Part shown: positions 6,445-14,571 of the stretch, piece after piece
Position numbering within the stretch: position 1 is the first letter of the stretch
Layout: every line of letters begins with the position of its first letter
Source of the DNA: AEGEAN-183 sp964002385
GTDB lineage: Bacteria; Pseudomonadota; Gammaproteobacteria; Magnimaribacterales; Magnimaribacteraceae
NCBI GenBank assembly: GCA_964002385.1
Contig: CAXFFS010000021.1
Coordinates: 1-18,827, forward strand
DNA length: 18,827 bases
Direction of reading: 5' to 3'
Program-made: the position numbers and the translations under genes
Notes under the pieces: generated by a model
What the model saw: only the letters and a program-made list of their open reading frames with translations
Databases searched by the model: none
What the model was told of the DNA's origin: nothing

Positions 6445-7797
6445 ATGGAAAACTCGGATTCATCTACAAAAGATTTAAATCAAGACCCTAATTTAAAAAC
6501 TAATATGCGCAAGGTGGCCTTAACGGCTCTTGCGGGCACTAGCATTGAATGGTATGACTTTTTCCTCTATGGGGCTGCAGCAGCTCTGGTTTTCCCAACA
6601 GTCTTCTTTGGTGAGACCGAACCTGCTACTGCTTACATCTTATCCTTTCTTACCTTTGCTGCTGGATTTATAGCCCGACCTATAGGAGGCATTATTTTCG
6701 GACACTTTGGGGATCGAATAGGCCGTAAAAAGACTCTGGTGATGGCATTATTATTGATGGGAATATCCTCAACTTTCATTGGACTCTTACCCACCTATGC
6801 CATGATTGGAGTTACCGCTCCCATTCTGCTGACAGTATTACGATTTGCACAGGGGTTAGCGATAGGTGGTCAATGGGGAGGAGCTATGTTACTGGTTACA
6901 GAGAGCGCTCCAGATGATAAAAGAGGATATTACGGAGCTTATGCTCAAGCTGGAGCTCCTGTAGGGGTAATCCTTGCCAATCTAGCTTTTATATTTACAA
7001 GTGCTCTTGTTTCAGAAGAATTTTTTATTACTTGGGGCTGGAGGATTCCCTTCCTTGCCAGTGTAATTCTGATTGGTATCAGCATGTATATTCAATTAAA
7101 CCTTGAAGACACAAAAGCTTTTAGGGAACTGGAAGCTTCAACAAAAGAGAAGGAAGAGGAAGAAGTTGGTAAATCCATTAATCGTTCTCCTATCCTAGAA
7201 GCCATAAGAAAATACCCTCAACGAATTGCCCTTGCTGCAGGTGCTTTTTTGTCGGTTCAAGTTACTTTCTATATCTTAATCGCCTTTTTATTAGCTTATG
7301 GGGTAGCTAGTGCCGGAATGTCTCGTGATGACATGTTAATCGCAGTATTAATAGCATCAGCCGTAATGGTTCCCATACAGTTTATGTTTTCAGCTTATTC
7401 AGATCGACATGGTAGGCGGGGTATCTTTATGTTGGGTGCAGCGTTAACAGCCCTTTGGGGCTTTTGTATTTTTCCTCTAGTTGATACAGGAAATTTTTGG
7501 TTAATTGTTTTGGCTATTACGGGTGGTCTCACCTTTTTGGCAATGATGTATGGACCTCAAGCAGCCTTTTTTACGGAGCTATTCAGCACAGAGGTGAGAT
7601 ATTCAGGGGCTACTCTTGGTTATCAACTCGGAGCGATAGTAGGTGGAGCTTTTGCTCCCACAATAGCAGCTATACTCTGGGCTGATTATGATATATTTTG
7701 GGTTTCTGCTTACATAGCCTTTGCTTCGATCCTAAGCTTGCTATCAGTTATGATGCTGACTGAAACGTACAAGACCAGCCTAAGTGATAACGAATAA
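6445..7797 (+). CDS. MFS transporter of the metabolite:H+ symporter (MHS) type
   Basis: A 450-aa membrane protein with the 12-helix major facilitator pattern. The hallmark SIEWYDFFLYG (33-43) in helix 1 and ARPIGGIIFGHFGDRIGRKK (77-96) with the MFS signature loop place it in the MHS family, together with LRFAQGLAIGGQWGGA. This family includes ProP, ShiA and KgtP, which import proline/betaine, shikimate or 2-oxoglutarate with protons. The central cytoplasmic loop is charged (STKEKEEEEVGKSINRS). Length is normal. GGAGAG lies seven bases before the ATG. The gene is divergent from the hydrolase/GST operon, so it may bring in that operon's substrate. Its stop codon abuts a truncated P-loop gene on the other strand. 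Substrate unknown; an organic acid or betaine is the family expectation. Confidence 0.92.
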   Translation: MENSDSSTKDLNQDPNLKTNMRKVALTALAGTSIEWYDFFLYGAAAALVFPTVFFGETEPATAYILSFLTFAAGFIARPIGGIIFGHFGDRIGRKKTLVMALLLMGISSTFIGLLPTYAMIGVTAPILLTVLRFAQGLAIGGQWGGAMLLVTESAPDDKRGYYGAYAQAGAPVGVILANLAFIFTSALVSEEFFITWGWRIPFLASVILIGISMYIQLNLEDTKAFRELEASTKEKEEEEVGKSINRSPILEAIRKYPQRIALAAGAFLSVQVTFYILIAFLLAYGVASAGMSRDDMLIAVLIASAVMVPIQFMFSAYSDRHGRRGIFMLGAALTALWGFCIFPLVDTGNFWLIVLAITGGLTFLAMMYGPQAAFFTELFSTEVRYSGATLGYQLGAIVGGAFAPTIAAILWADYDIFWVSAYIAFASILSLLSVMMLTETYKTSLSDNE

Positions 7798-7866
7798 CTT
7801 CTGTGCTACTTGTTTAGAGAAAAAGCTTTTACCACTGCCAGCTGTTCCGATTATATTTATTCTCAT
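7780..7866 (-). pseudogene. Truncated P-loop NTPase gene fragment (28 codons with Walker A)
   Basis: On the minus strand an ATG at 7866 opens a frame reading MRINIIGTAGSGKSFFSKQ, then VAQK, and stops at TAG (7782-7780) after 28 codons. GTAGSGKS is an intact Walker A motif directly after an N-terminal beta strand, as at the start of small nucleotide kinases and FlaR-like or adenylate-kinase-like ATPases. The remaining roughly 150 residues and the Walker B motif are missing. The last five codons (LFVIT) are antisense to the end of the transporter gene, so homology should end near 7798. The ATG lies 14 bp after the penicillin acylase stop, with GAGA as a weak ribosome site, as if it was once the next gene of that operon. 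Most likely a rearrangement remnant; a functional 28-aa peptide is unlikely. Confidence 0.7.
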
Positions 7867-7880
7867 TCTCAATTACTAAC

Positions 7881-10160
7881 TTAATGGATTTTGTCAAATT
7901 GCCAGATGGTGTGTTCATCAACCTCCTCTCTCTTGAGCTTGAGAGTAAAGTATTGTCCTTTTAACCATGTTGCATATTGATTCAAGCAAAATTCGCTGTC
8001 TACACGTCCGCCATTACCACCGGCTATTACAAATTTAGCACTCTGTGGGTCAGCCAAGTCCACAACTAGACGATAAGCAGGACCATGATAGACCCTGCAA
8101 GGCACCTCACTTTCATTGGTCTTTCCAGGTCCTTTACCCATATGCATAGCCATCCCCAGTGTTGTAGGACTTCCCCCTATTTCGTCAGGGCCTAACTTAA
8201 GGTTTTCCCAAGCTGGGTAATTATTGAGACTATGTTGAAACTGAATCTTGTGCAGATCTCCCCATCGCCACTTTGAATAATCATTTCCAAGTGACAGCTT
8301 GACTCGATCTACGACTATTCTCATTTCTTCTTGGATTGTAGTCTTTAGTAATTCTTCATGCTCCTTCCAAGCTGTTGTAGAGTTAATAAAAGAACTTATA
8401 TCGAAACGGTTTAATCCAGGTGCTCCTAAAGGCAACAGATTAATCAGCTCATCCTTTAAGACCTTGTACATGTATTTTCGTTGCCAAAACCTGTCTAAAA
8501 AAGGGTAATACAGGCAAGCTCCTCTAGATTCTGTGCTCGAACTACAATCCCATTCATTAAGCAATTTTGCAGCCAGCCTAACCTCTTTGTCTTTACTTTC
8601 CTGAAGTATCTTAATTAGGTCAGGCAACACTTCATTGGCACGCAGGTCATATAAATCCAACTGCATTGAACAAAAATCTTCAACTGAGAACTTCTTCTTT
8701 TTACCTAACAATTCCCTTATACGATCCGCTCGAGCGTTGTGTGTTGGGAAATTATGGATATAAAATTCCCCAGTTTCTCCCATCGTGTCGTTATTCGCAG
8801 TCAAAGCAAACCCATTAGAGGGATTTTTCTCGACCAAGAGCTGTTCTGAATTAGTAAGTGGGAAGTCGTATTTCTCTTTCCATCCTGCTAAGGGTACCGA
8901 ACCTGTTACTCCTTTTCGAACAGGTGTTGTAGTTGCAATATATCTCTCAAGCTGACTTTCTTTATCTACACAGATGATGTTGTTTACAAGGGGGCATACT
9001 TCATTTTCAAATAAAAGCTCGCCGAACTCTTTTGCGGATCCAGCTGTTGGCAGCAAAGCCAAAGCTCCCGCTGATGTGGCTACGTTTTGCAGGGACCAAT
9101 ACAGACTCGTTTGGAACTGCTCATTCTTAATATTAGACATCCCTAACTCTTTCATTAAAGGTTCTAAAAGAACTCCATGATGAGTGTTTTGAATTGTTAT
9201 CTCTTTGGTAGATTTTCCTTTTACATCAATCTTTTCAATCCGAGTTTCCAAAGACTTCCATCCTGACTGTGTTCGGTACTGATCAGCTTTGATTTCTTCA
9301 ACAAATAAGTCATAGCAATCAACAAAACCAGTGGTTAATCCCCAAGCTATTTCTGAGGTATATCCCATCATAAAATAAGGAACGCCAGGAAAGGCTGCGC
9401 CAAAAGCATTCCAGGAACCCGCGTTTAGATGACTATAAAAAAAAGTATTTGGTATCGTATAAGGTTGATGAGGATCAGTTGCTAATATTGGTTTTCCTGA
9501 AGATGATAAGTCACCAGTAACAGCCCAGTTGTTACTGCCAGAGAAGGATGGAACATTCACAAAGGGATAAGCTAGTCTAATCATCATGGGGTCGAGATTT
9601 CGCAATGGCTCATTAAGTTCCTCAATTAAGGACCTATCTTCATCAGAAAAGTGTAATACGTGATTGGAGAAATAATCTACCCCGTGAGTTGCCATTAAAC
9701 GCCCTAAAACCAGCTTTTCAGTCCAACTTTTATGCTGAAACCAAGAGGTGAAACGGTATCTGGCTGCAATATCTGCTCTATTGAACTCTCGAGGTTCAAC
9801 CTCAGCATGATTAAACTCAGGAGGAACTTCATCTAACGATCTAACGTAGGCATTCAACCCCTCAAGATAAGCATCAGCAATCCAATCCCCATCACTGGCT
9901 GGAAGCTCTGTCAGACCTCCGTGTACATTAAATGCCCTTTGAAAAGCATCTTGTTGAATAAATCGTTCTCCTAATAGGGCAGCTGCCTCACCGTTTGCGA
10001 AGGCACAGCTTAGATGAATTTGCCACAGCCTTTCATAACCTGCTGCGTAACCCATTCCTCTGTAAGCGTCGGCAACAGAGCTGGCATAGACATGTGGAAT
10101 TCCTAATTTATCCCAAACTATTTCAAAGGGAGCATCAGCTTCTACAACTTTATATTTCAA
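7881..10160 (-). CDS. Penicillin acylase family Ntn hydrolase, apparently without signal peptide
   Basis: A 759-aa S45-family amidohydrolase. The alpha part shows YASSVADAYRGMGYAAGYERLWQ (25-47). The self-cleavage and nucleophile motif SGSNNWAVTG puts the new N-terminal Ser at position 209. DPHQPYTIPNTFFYSHL (229-245), WGLTTGFVDCYDLF and TANND (Asn456/457, oxyanion role) follow, and the C-terminal GGNGGRVDSEFCLNQYATWLKGQY region is typical. Enzymes of this family hydrolyse amides such as beta-lactam side chains, acyl-homoserine lactones and other N-acyl compounds. Most are exported, but here the first residues (MKYKVVEADAPFEIVWDKLG) are already the mature domain. The start is TTG at 10160 with AAAAGG seven bases upstream; no upstream start exists before an in-frame stop 30 bp away, so a signal peptide is absent. 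Substrate unknown. Confidence 0.93.
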   Translation of the reverse strand: MKYKVVEADAPFEIVWDKLGIPHVYASSVADAYRGMGYAAGYERLWQIHLSCAFANGEAAALLGERFIQQDAFQRAFNVHGGLTELPASDGDWIADAYLEGLNAYVRSLDEVPPEFNHAEVEPREFNRADIAARYRFTSWFQHKSWTEKLVLGRLMATHGVDYFSNHVLHFSDEDRSLIEELNEPLRNLDPMMIRLAYPFVNVPSFSGSNNWAVTGDLSSSGKPILATDPHQPYTIPNTFFYSHLNAGSWNAFGAAFPGVPYFMMGYTSEIAWGLTTGFVDCYDLFVEEIKADQYRTQSGWKSLETRIEKIDVKGKSTKEITIQNTHHGVLLEPLMKELGMSNIKNEQFQTSLYWSLQNVATSAGALALLPTAGSAKEFGELLFENEVCPLVNNIICVDKESQLERYIATTTPVRKGVTGSVPLAGWKEKYDFPLTNSEQLLVEKNPSNGFALTANNDTMGETGEFYIHNFPTHNARADRIRELLGKKKKFSVEDFCSMQLDLYDLRANEVLPDLIKILQESKDKEVRLAAKLLNEWDCSSSTESRGACLYYPFLDRFWQRKYMYKVLKDELINLLPLGAPGLNRFDISSFINSTTAWKEHEELLKTTIQEEMRIVVDRVKLSLGNDYSKWRWGDLHKIQFQHSLNNYPAWENLKLGPDEIGGSPTTLGMAMHMGKGPGKTNESEVPCRVYHGPAYRLVVDLADPQSAKFVIAGGNGGRVDSEFCLNQYATWLKGQYFTLKLKREEVDEHTIWQFDKIH

Positions 10161-10190
10161 AATATACCTTTTGACTAAACAATAAACTCC

Positions 10191-11006
10191 TTATCCATAT
10201 TGCTTAATTAAATTTAATGCCCAATCAATTATTGCAGGATTGGTTTCACTATCCAAGATAAACTCTTGGCCAGGGCCTTTATTGGTATTCACTAAAAAAT
10301 TTTCTTTATTAGTCCACTCAAGTCTATTTAAAAAAAGTCTGTTTTTATTAATAATTGAATCTTTAAAATATTCCTCGGGTAACTTCCACATTGACCTAGT
10401 GTGATCGGGTGAAGTTAAAATTAAATCTTCAGCTGAATTCTTAAAAAGACCAAACCCTTTCAGATTAGTTCTTTTATCCGCAATGGTTAAATCCTTGCTA
10501 CCAACATAAATGGTATTGTTGCTATACATTGATCGATCTCCATAACCATGAGGATGTTTTATTTTTTTTGAACTTAAGTATCTTTTAATCTCTTCATCCC
10601 CTCTAATTATTTTGGATATCTGTAACCAACCAAAAATATGATGTAAGTCCTTTCCTTTTGAAGAGAATTTTTTGAACCAACCAAAGAATAAAAATAAATC
10701 ACCCAAGCCCACGCAAGAATTTCTCAATTCAGTTTGAGCTGAACTCGCTTGACCAAACACTCCAATATTTTCATTCAGTGCTGGGTCGTAATGACAATAA
10801 TCATTATCTGAAACTTGCCTTACTGATGATTCTTTCAGCGCTTCACTTCCAGATATCCCATTAAAAAATAGATCTTTATACTTTGTAGGAGATTCTTGGT
10901 TTTGTGGGATAGGAATTGAAAAAATCCTATCATCACTAAAGATAGGTGATGGCCTTCCTCCGAACTTTGAATCAAAGCCCTTTCTACTTAAAATAATTCT
11001 TTTCAT
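10191..11006 (-). CDS. Nmad3 family (nucleotide modification associated domain 3) putative nucleotide modification protein
   Basis: A 271-aa protein opening with MKRIILSRKGFDSKFGGRPS and PIFSDDRIFSIPIP, the hallmark N-terminus of Nmad3 proteins. Other conserved blocks are CHYDP (71-75), GQASSAQTEL (85-94), GDLFLFFGWFK (102-112), LHHIFGWLQI (121-130), HPHGYGDRSMY (151-161) and RSMWKLP (204-210) before the C-terminal helices. Nmad domains were defined by comparative genomics as parts of predicted DNA base-modification systems of phages and bacteria; the biochemical activity is not known to me. No methyltransferase, glycosylase or nucleotide kinase partner is present here apart from the truncated P-loop fragment. 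Neighbours are a tandem thioredoxin-fold protein (45 bp upstream) and penicillin acylase (30 bp downstream). By eye it is more AT-rich than its neighbours, consistent with transfer. No clear ribosome site. Confidence 0.82.
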   Translation of the reverse strand: MKRIILSRKGFDSKFGGRPSPIFSDDRIFSIPIPQNQESPTKYKDLFFNGISGSEALKESSVRQVSDNDYCHYDPALNENIGVFGQASSAQTELRNSCVGLGDLFLFFGWFKKFSSKGKDLHHIFGWLQISKIIRGDEEIKRYLSSKKIKHPHGYGDRSMYSNNTIYVGSKDLTIADKRTNLKGFGLFKNSAEDLILTSPDHTRSMWKLPEEYFKDSIINKNRLFLNRLEWTNKENFLVNTNKGPGQEFILDSETNPAIIDWALNLIKQYG

Positions 11007-11051
11007 TCATTATTATGATAGTTAACGTTCCACCAAGATGTTGATGGATAA

Positions 11052-12524
11052 CTAAATACTAGCCTTGAGTCGAGCTATTATTAAAGGCAGCTGAGCCTGG
11101 CCCCGAAAGGGTTCAGAACCTAACAAAAAAGTCGGTGCCGTGCTTATTGATTGGGCTAGCGAAGCCTCCCTTGCTCTATCAAGGTGCTCAAGTCCTTTAC
11201 TCTCAACATATTTCTGCCACCCATTTAAAAATGTTTTGTCTTGGATGGCTTTTTCGAACTCGTCTTGTGTAAGTTTAGTTGCCAGAAACAACGGTTCAAT
11301 ATCTTGAGGCGAATCTATTTTGCCTTCTTTCTGCCAAAGATGAACAAAAACTTGTTGCACATAATCATCGATGGCATCGTTGCTGGCCCGCACCTCATGC
11401 TGCAACCAAAGTAATCCCATGTCAGCAAACTGACAATCAGTTTCGCGGTAAATATTAGTTAGATCATGGGACGCATATCTCTTGATATCGTTGGCATGAT
11501 ACTCACCGCGAATACGATAATGCTTAGTGCTTCGGTCCTCGTTAGCAACCTCATCTGCTGGTACTTTTAAAGGTTTACTCACAAAGGGTCGCCAATCAAC
11601 TGAGATCCCTTCATCTTTTAGAGCAAGAATGCTTTGCAAAGCGAGATAACTTTGGGGGCTCTTAAAATCAAAAAAAGTGGTTAACTGCAGAGGTGCTACC
11701 TTTAACTCAGGTACTGTTCTTGGATCCGCTGCAGATTTGGTAAGTGCCTCTTCATCCACCTCAGGATTGAGGAGATAGGCCACATCTGGTGCTGGGCCCT
11801 GACGACCCTTTAACAGCCAACTAATGCGAGGTAGATGTTCTCGTCCAAAAAATTTTTCATGCTGAGGATCAGTTTCAGACTGACCAGGTAAAATATAAGT
11901 GGGAACTCCATATATCCCAGCATCAAAGAATGATTGCTGTAAACGGCTGTTTAAGGCAGCACCTTCAGACTCAGCATACGCAAGAAATCCATCGGTAGGC
12001 GCATCAATTTGTTCAAGCAGAGCAAGAATTGCTGCTATGTCTTCGGCATCAAACTCTCGTTTCCAGAAAGAATCGTAAATTTTATCGATATACCTTTCAA
12101 GGCAACTGTTTTCAGCGCATTGTTCCGTTAGATTAGCAAAGTTCTTTAACCAGAGAAGTCCAATGGCTGGTAAATCTGTGTTCCAAATTTTTACTGTACC
12201 TCGTATAGTCTTATCACTTAAGTTCGCGTAACGACGACAATCAAAGTAAGCGTACTTAACATCAGACCATTGCTCTTCTGTACGATTTTGTTTTGCAACT
12301 TTTTTACCTCCTTTACCTAACTTTGCTGAACCCAAATAACTTGGAATATCCAGTACAAAAGGACGCCAATCAGCAACTATACCTAACTCCTTTAGCATGT
12401 TTCTTGTCGGTTCAATCGACAAGTATGCATAAGGACTCTTTAAGTCAATGTAGATGATAAGTGGAGCTTCTGACTTGAGAGGTTCTATCGCATCCTTAAC
12501 AAGATTATCCTTATTTTGATTCAT
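11052..12524 (-). CDS. Tandem DsbA-family / 2-hydroxychromene-2-carboxylate isomerase-like protein (two fused domains)
   Basis: A 490-aa protein made of two homologous thioredoxin-fold domains, about 22-238 and 281-488. Domain 1 has IYIDLKSPYAYL, DWRPF (52-56), IGLLWL (121-126) and YGVPTYILPG (205-214). Domain 2 repeats these as FFDFKSPQSYL, DWRPF (310-314), MGLLWL (369-374) and STAPTFLLGS (461-470). The DFxSPxSYL motif and the absence of a CxxC pair point to the glutathione-using HCCA isomerase (kappa-GST-like) branch and not to disulfide oxidoreductases. HCCA isomerases act in aromatic (naphthalene-type) degradation. I chose ATG at 12524; a TTG four codons upstream is possible. The start overlaps the last 14 bases of the CDF exporter gene, implying translational coupling. 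The double-domain form is unusual; normal members are about 200 aa. Confidence 0.85.
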   Translation of the reverse strand: MNQNKDNLVKDAIEPLKSEAPLIIYIDLKSPYAYLSIEPTRNMLKELGIVADWRPFVLDIPSYLGSAKLGKGGKKVAKQNRTEEQWSDVKYAYFDCRRYANLSDKTIRGTVKIWNTDLPAIGLLWLKNFANLTEQCAENSCLERYIDKIYDSFWKREFDAEDIAAILALLEQIDAPTDGFLAYAESEGAALNSRLQQSFFDAGIYGVPTYILPGQSETDPQHEKFFGREHLPRISWLLKGRQGPAPDVAYLLNPEVDEEALTKSAADPRTVPELKVAPLQLTTFFDFKSPQSYLALQSILALKDEGISVDWRPFVSKPLKVPADEVANEDRSTKHYRIRGEYHANDIKRYASHDLTNIYRETDCQFADMGLLWLQHEVRASNDAIDDYVQQVFVHLWQKEGKIDSPQDIEPLFLATKLTQDEFEKAIQDKTFLNGWQKYVESKGLEHLDRAREASLAQSISTAPTFLLGSEPFRGQAQLPLIIARLKASI

Positions 12525-13389
12525 TAAAATACTCAAATTCTAGCGTTGAGTGTGTAATTTTAAATTGGTCTTTTAGCATTTTCTTCAATTTTGCTTTAAT
12601 TAGTTCAACCTTTTGCAATTCATTGGTAGCAACAACAACATGAGCTTCTAAAGCAATACGATGTTCATCTAAATTCCAAATATGAATATGATGAACATCT
12701 TCTACGTCCTCAACTTGTTCCATGGAAGATTTTATTTCGCCAGAAGATAAATCCTCAGGAGTTCCTTCCATTAACAAATGAATGGTTTTAGGCAGCATTA
12801 TCATGCCCTGCCACAAAACAAAGCCTGCAATTAGAAAGGTAAGCAATGTATCAACCCAATACCATTGGTAAAGTAAGATCAAAGCTCCTGCAATAATGAC
12901 TCCTATGGAAGTTAAAGCATCAGTAAGGTTATGAAGAAAAGCTGCCTTCATGTTCAAGCTATTTTTTGACATCCTATAAGTAATCAAAGCTGTAACCATA
13001 TCCACAACAAAAGCTACTCCTGCAACCACTACAATTATTAGACCTGTCACAACTTGTGGTTCTACGATTCTCCATACTGCTTCATAGATTAAATAAAGAC
13101 TAACAGTGATTAAAAGAGTTAAGTTGATGAGAGCAGCTATAACTTCAGCTCTTTGGTATCCAAAACTTTTAGATTCATCGGCTGGTCTACGACTTATTTT
13201 TCTAGCAAATAATGCTATTCCAAGTGAAGCTGCATCACTTAAATTATGCAAGGCATCAGCTATAAGGGAAAGGCTTCCTGAAATAATTCCACCAATGACT
13301 TGAGCAAATGTTAATAAAACATTAATGCCAACCGCTAATAACAAACCACGATCACTTTCTGGTTCATGATGATAGTGATGTTCACTCAT
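12511..13389 (-). CDS. Cation diffusion facilitator (CDF) family zinc/divalent cation exporter
   Basis: A 292-aa inner-membrane antiporter with six predicted helices. The transport-site motifs are HNLSD in helix 2 (His48, Asp52, with Asp45 before it) and HNLTD in helix 5 (His153, Asp157), the HD-HD arrangement expected of zinc-selective CzcD/ZitB-like exporters. The N-terminus is His-rich (SEHHYHHEPE). The cytoplasmic C-terminal domain holds DVHHIHIWNLDEHRIALEAHV (231-251), the usual metal-binding dimer domain. It probably exports Zn(II), perhaps also Cd(II) or Co(II), in exchange for protons. The GNAT gene ends 14 bp upstream; the tandem thioredoxin-fold gene begins inside its 3' end. The DUF4396 and DUF305 genes nearby support a metal-handling context. 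Full length. Confidence 0.95.
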   Translation of the reverse strand: MSEHHYHHEPESDRGLLLAVGINVLLTFAQVIGGIISGSLSLIADALHNLSDAASLGIALFARKISRRPADESKSFGYQRAEVIAALINLTLLITVSLYLIYEAVWRIVEPQVVTGLIIVVVAGVAFVVDMVTALITYRMSKNSLNMKAAFLHNLTDALTSIGVIIAGALILLYQWYWVDTLLTFLIAGFVLWQGMIMLPKTIHLLMEGTPEDLSSGEIKSSMEQVEDVEDVHHIHIWNLDEHRIALEAHVVVATNELQKVELIKAKLKKMLKDQFKITHSTLEFEYFNESK

Positions 13390-13403
13390 ATTAAGCTATT
13401 GAT

Positions 13404-13841
13404 TTATAGAGCTTGTCTCATCTCTTGACCCACTTTGATAAAACCGTATTTCTCATAGAAACCTCGATTGTGTTTAGTGGATTCAAGGATATAAAGACCA
13501 TATTCTTTACAACCTCTTGCCTTGGCAAGGTTAATGGTTTCTTCGATTAACAATCCTCCAATATTCTTTCCTCTTGCTTCTGAATCAACAACCAATTCCT
13601 CTAACTGACAATATTCTCCGTTATATCTCAAGGCAAGATTGAAAGAAATAGATGCCATGCCAAGAACCTTCCCGTTTTCTTCAGCAACGACCAGACTACC
13701 TCTCTCATTAGAAATTAAATGTTCAAAAGTTTCGGAGTCAAAAATTTCATGAGGATCAGAAGTAGCTTTAGCTAAAACGTCGAGTAATTCAGAGCAACGC
13801 TGTTGATCCTCCAATTTTGCTAGTCTTAAAGTTACACTCAT
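13404..13841 (-). CDS. GNAT family N-acetyltransferase
   Basis: A 145-aa single-domain GNAT enzyme. The core reads LRLAKLEDQQRCSELL at the N-terminus, then a central strand (SLVVAEENGKVLGMASISF) and the acetyl-CoA pyrophosphate loop in ELVVDSEARGKNIGGLLIEETI, where R-G-K-N-I-G is the Q/R-x-x-G-x-G/A motif. The C-terminal NRGFYEKYGFIKVG is the classical motif B end with the conserved Tyr. Such enzymes transfer acetyl from acetyl-CoA to an amine of a small molecule or protein; the acceptor cannot be deduced. It lies 14 bp upstream of the CDF exporter and 25 bp downstream of a small membrane protein, consistent with one operon. Confidence 0.93.
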   Translation of the reverse strand: MSVTLRLAKLEDQQRCSELLDVLAKATSDPHEIFDSETFEHLISNERGSLVVAEENGKVLGMASISFNLALRYNGEYCQLEELVVDSEARGKNIGGLLIEETINLAKARGCKEYGLYILESTKHNRGFYEKYGFIKVGQEMRQAL

Positions 13842-13866
13842 TGTTTATTACCACTCAATAATTAAC

Positions 13867-14052
13867 TTATTTTAACGTTCTCAATTTAAATGCGAGAAAT
13901 CCCAAAATAAGGCTCAAGACCAAAGAGATATTAGCAGGGATGGTAAAACCCCAAACTGAAATTACCCCTCCAATAAAAAAATTTATTAAATGGACGATAG
14001 ATACTGCAGTAAAAATAATGGCTGCACTCTTTGTGATATAAATATTTTTCAC
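13867..14052 (-). CDS. Small two-helix membrane protein (61 aa), unknown function
   Basis: A 61-aa protein starting on GTG (MKNIYITKSAAIIFTAVSIVH). Two hydrophobic segments (about 8-30 and 34-54) are separated by the short turn GFTIPA, and the protein ends in the basic tail KLRTLK. GAGAG lies about nine bases before the GTG. No family is recognised. The position between DUF4396 and GNAT genes in the same direction, with spacers of 45 and 25 bp, supports a real gene. Confidence 0.6.
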   Translation of the reverse strand: MKNIYITKSAAIIFTAVSIVHLINFFIGGVISVWGFTIPANISLVLSLILGFLAFKLRTLK

Positions 14053-14097
14053 CTTGCAACTCTCACTTTCCAGTTTTCAAGCTACATAATCTTTTCT

Positions 14098-14538
14098 TTA
14101 ATGGCATGAAGCATCATATTTTTTTAATCTGTAGTAGTTATAGGGCAAAGGAGTGAAAAAACCAGCAACTAGCATTAACGGAATGACCCACCATACTAAA
14201 ACTCCTCCAGCAAAAACTACATCCACAACATTCATAGCTAATTCCATAGCAACCATAGAAATGAAAGACATCCCCATTGCTGTTTTGAAAGCTTCAGGTA
14301 AATTCATTTGACGAGACAATATAAAGGTTTCAAGCATGATAGATGTGATCAGCCCATTGATTATTGCAAGACTCATTATCCATAAGAGAGGAAAAGGTAT
14401 CTGGGTAACTTGAAAGAAGAAAATAGTTCCAAAGTCCCCAATAGAACACCCCAGTAGACACCAGAGTGTATTAACAGATGACTTTTTCCAGGTAGATTTA
14501 CAGGTCCAAGATATTGATTCTGCGGTTGATATACTCAT
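14098..14538 (-). CDS. DUF4396 domain-containing membrane protein
   Basis: A 146-aa protein with about four membrane helices. The N-terminal WKKSSVNTLWCLLGCSIGD (17-35) and the C-terminal PYNYYRLKKYDASCH are characteristic of DUF4396 proteins, which keep the C-x-x-G-C pair in helix 1 (Cys27, Cys31) and a short C-terminal Cys-His tail (Cys145, His146). Glu70, Met68, Met88, Met90 and other Met residues within the helices could bind a soft metal, but no function is established for the family as far as I know. A GGTAGG ribosome site precedes the ATG. It is flanked by a small anchored protein (33 bp upstream) and a small membrane protein. With the CDF exporter and the divergent DUF305 protein it suggests copper or zinc handling, which is inference. 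Confidence 0.85.
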   Translation of the reverse strand: MSISTAESISWTCKSTWKKSSVNTLWCLLGCSIGDFGTIFFFQVTQIPFPLLWIMSLAIINGLITSIMLETFILSRQMNLPEAFKTAMGMSFISMVAMELAMNVVDVVFAGGVLVWWVIPLMLVAGFFTPLPYNYYRLKKYDASCH

Positions 14539-14571
14539 AAACCTACCCTATTTTATATTACCTTACAGAAA

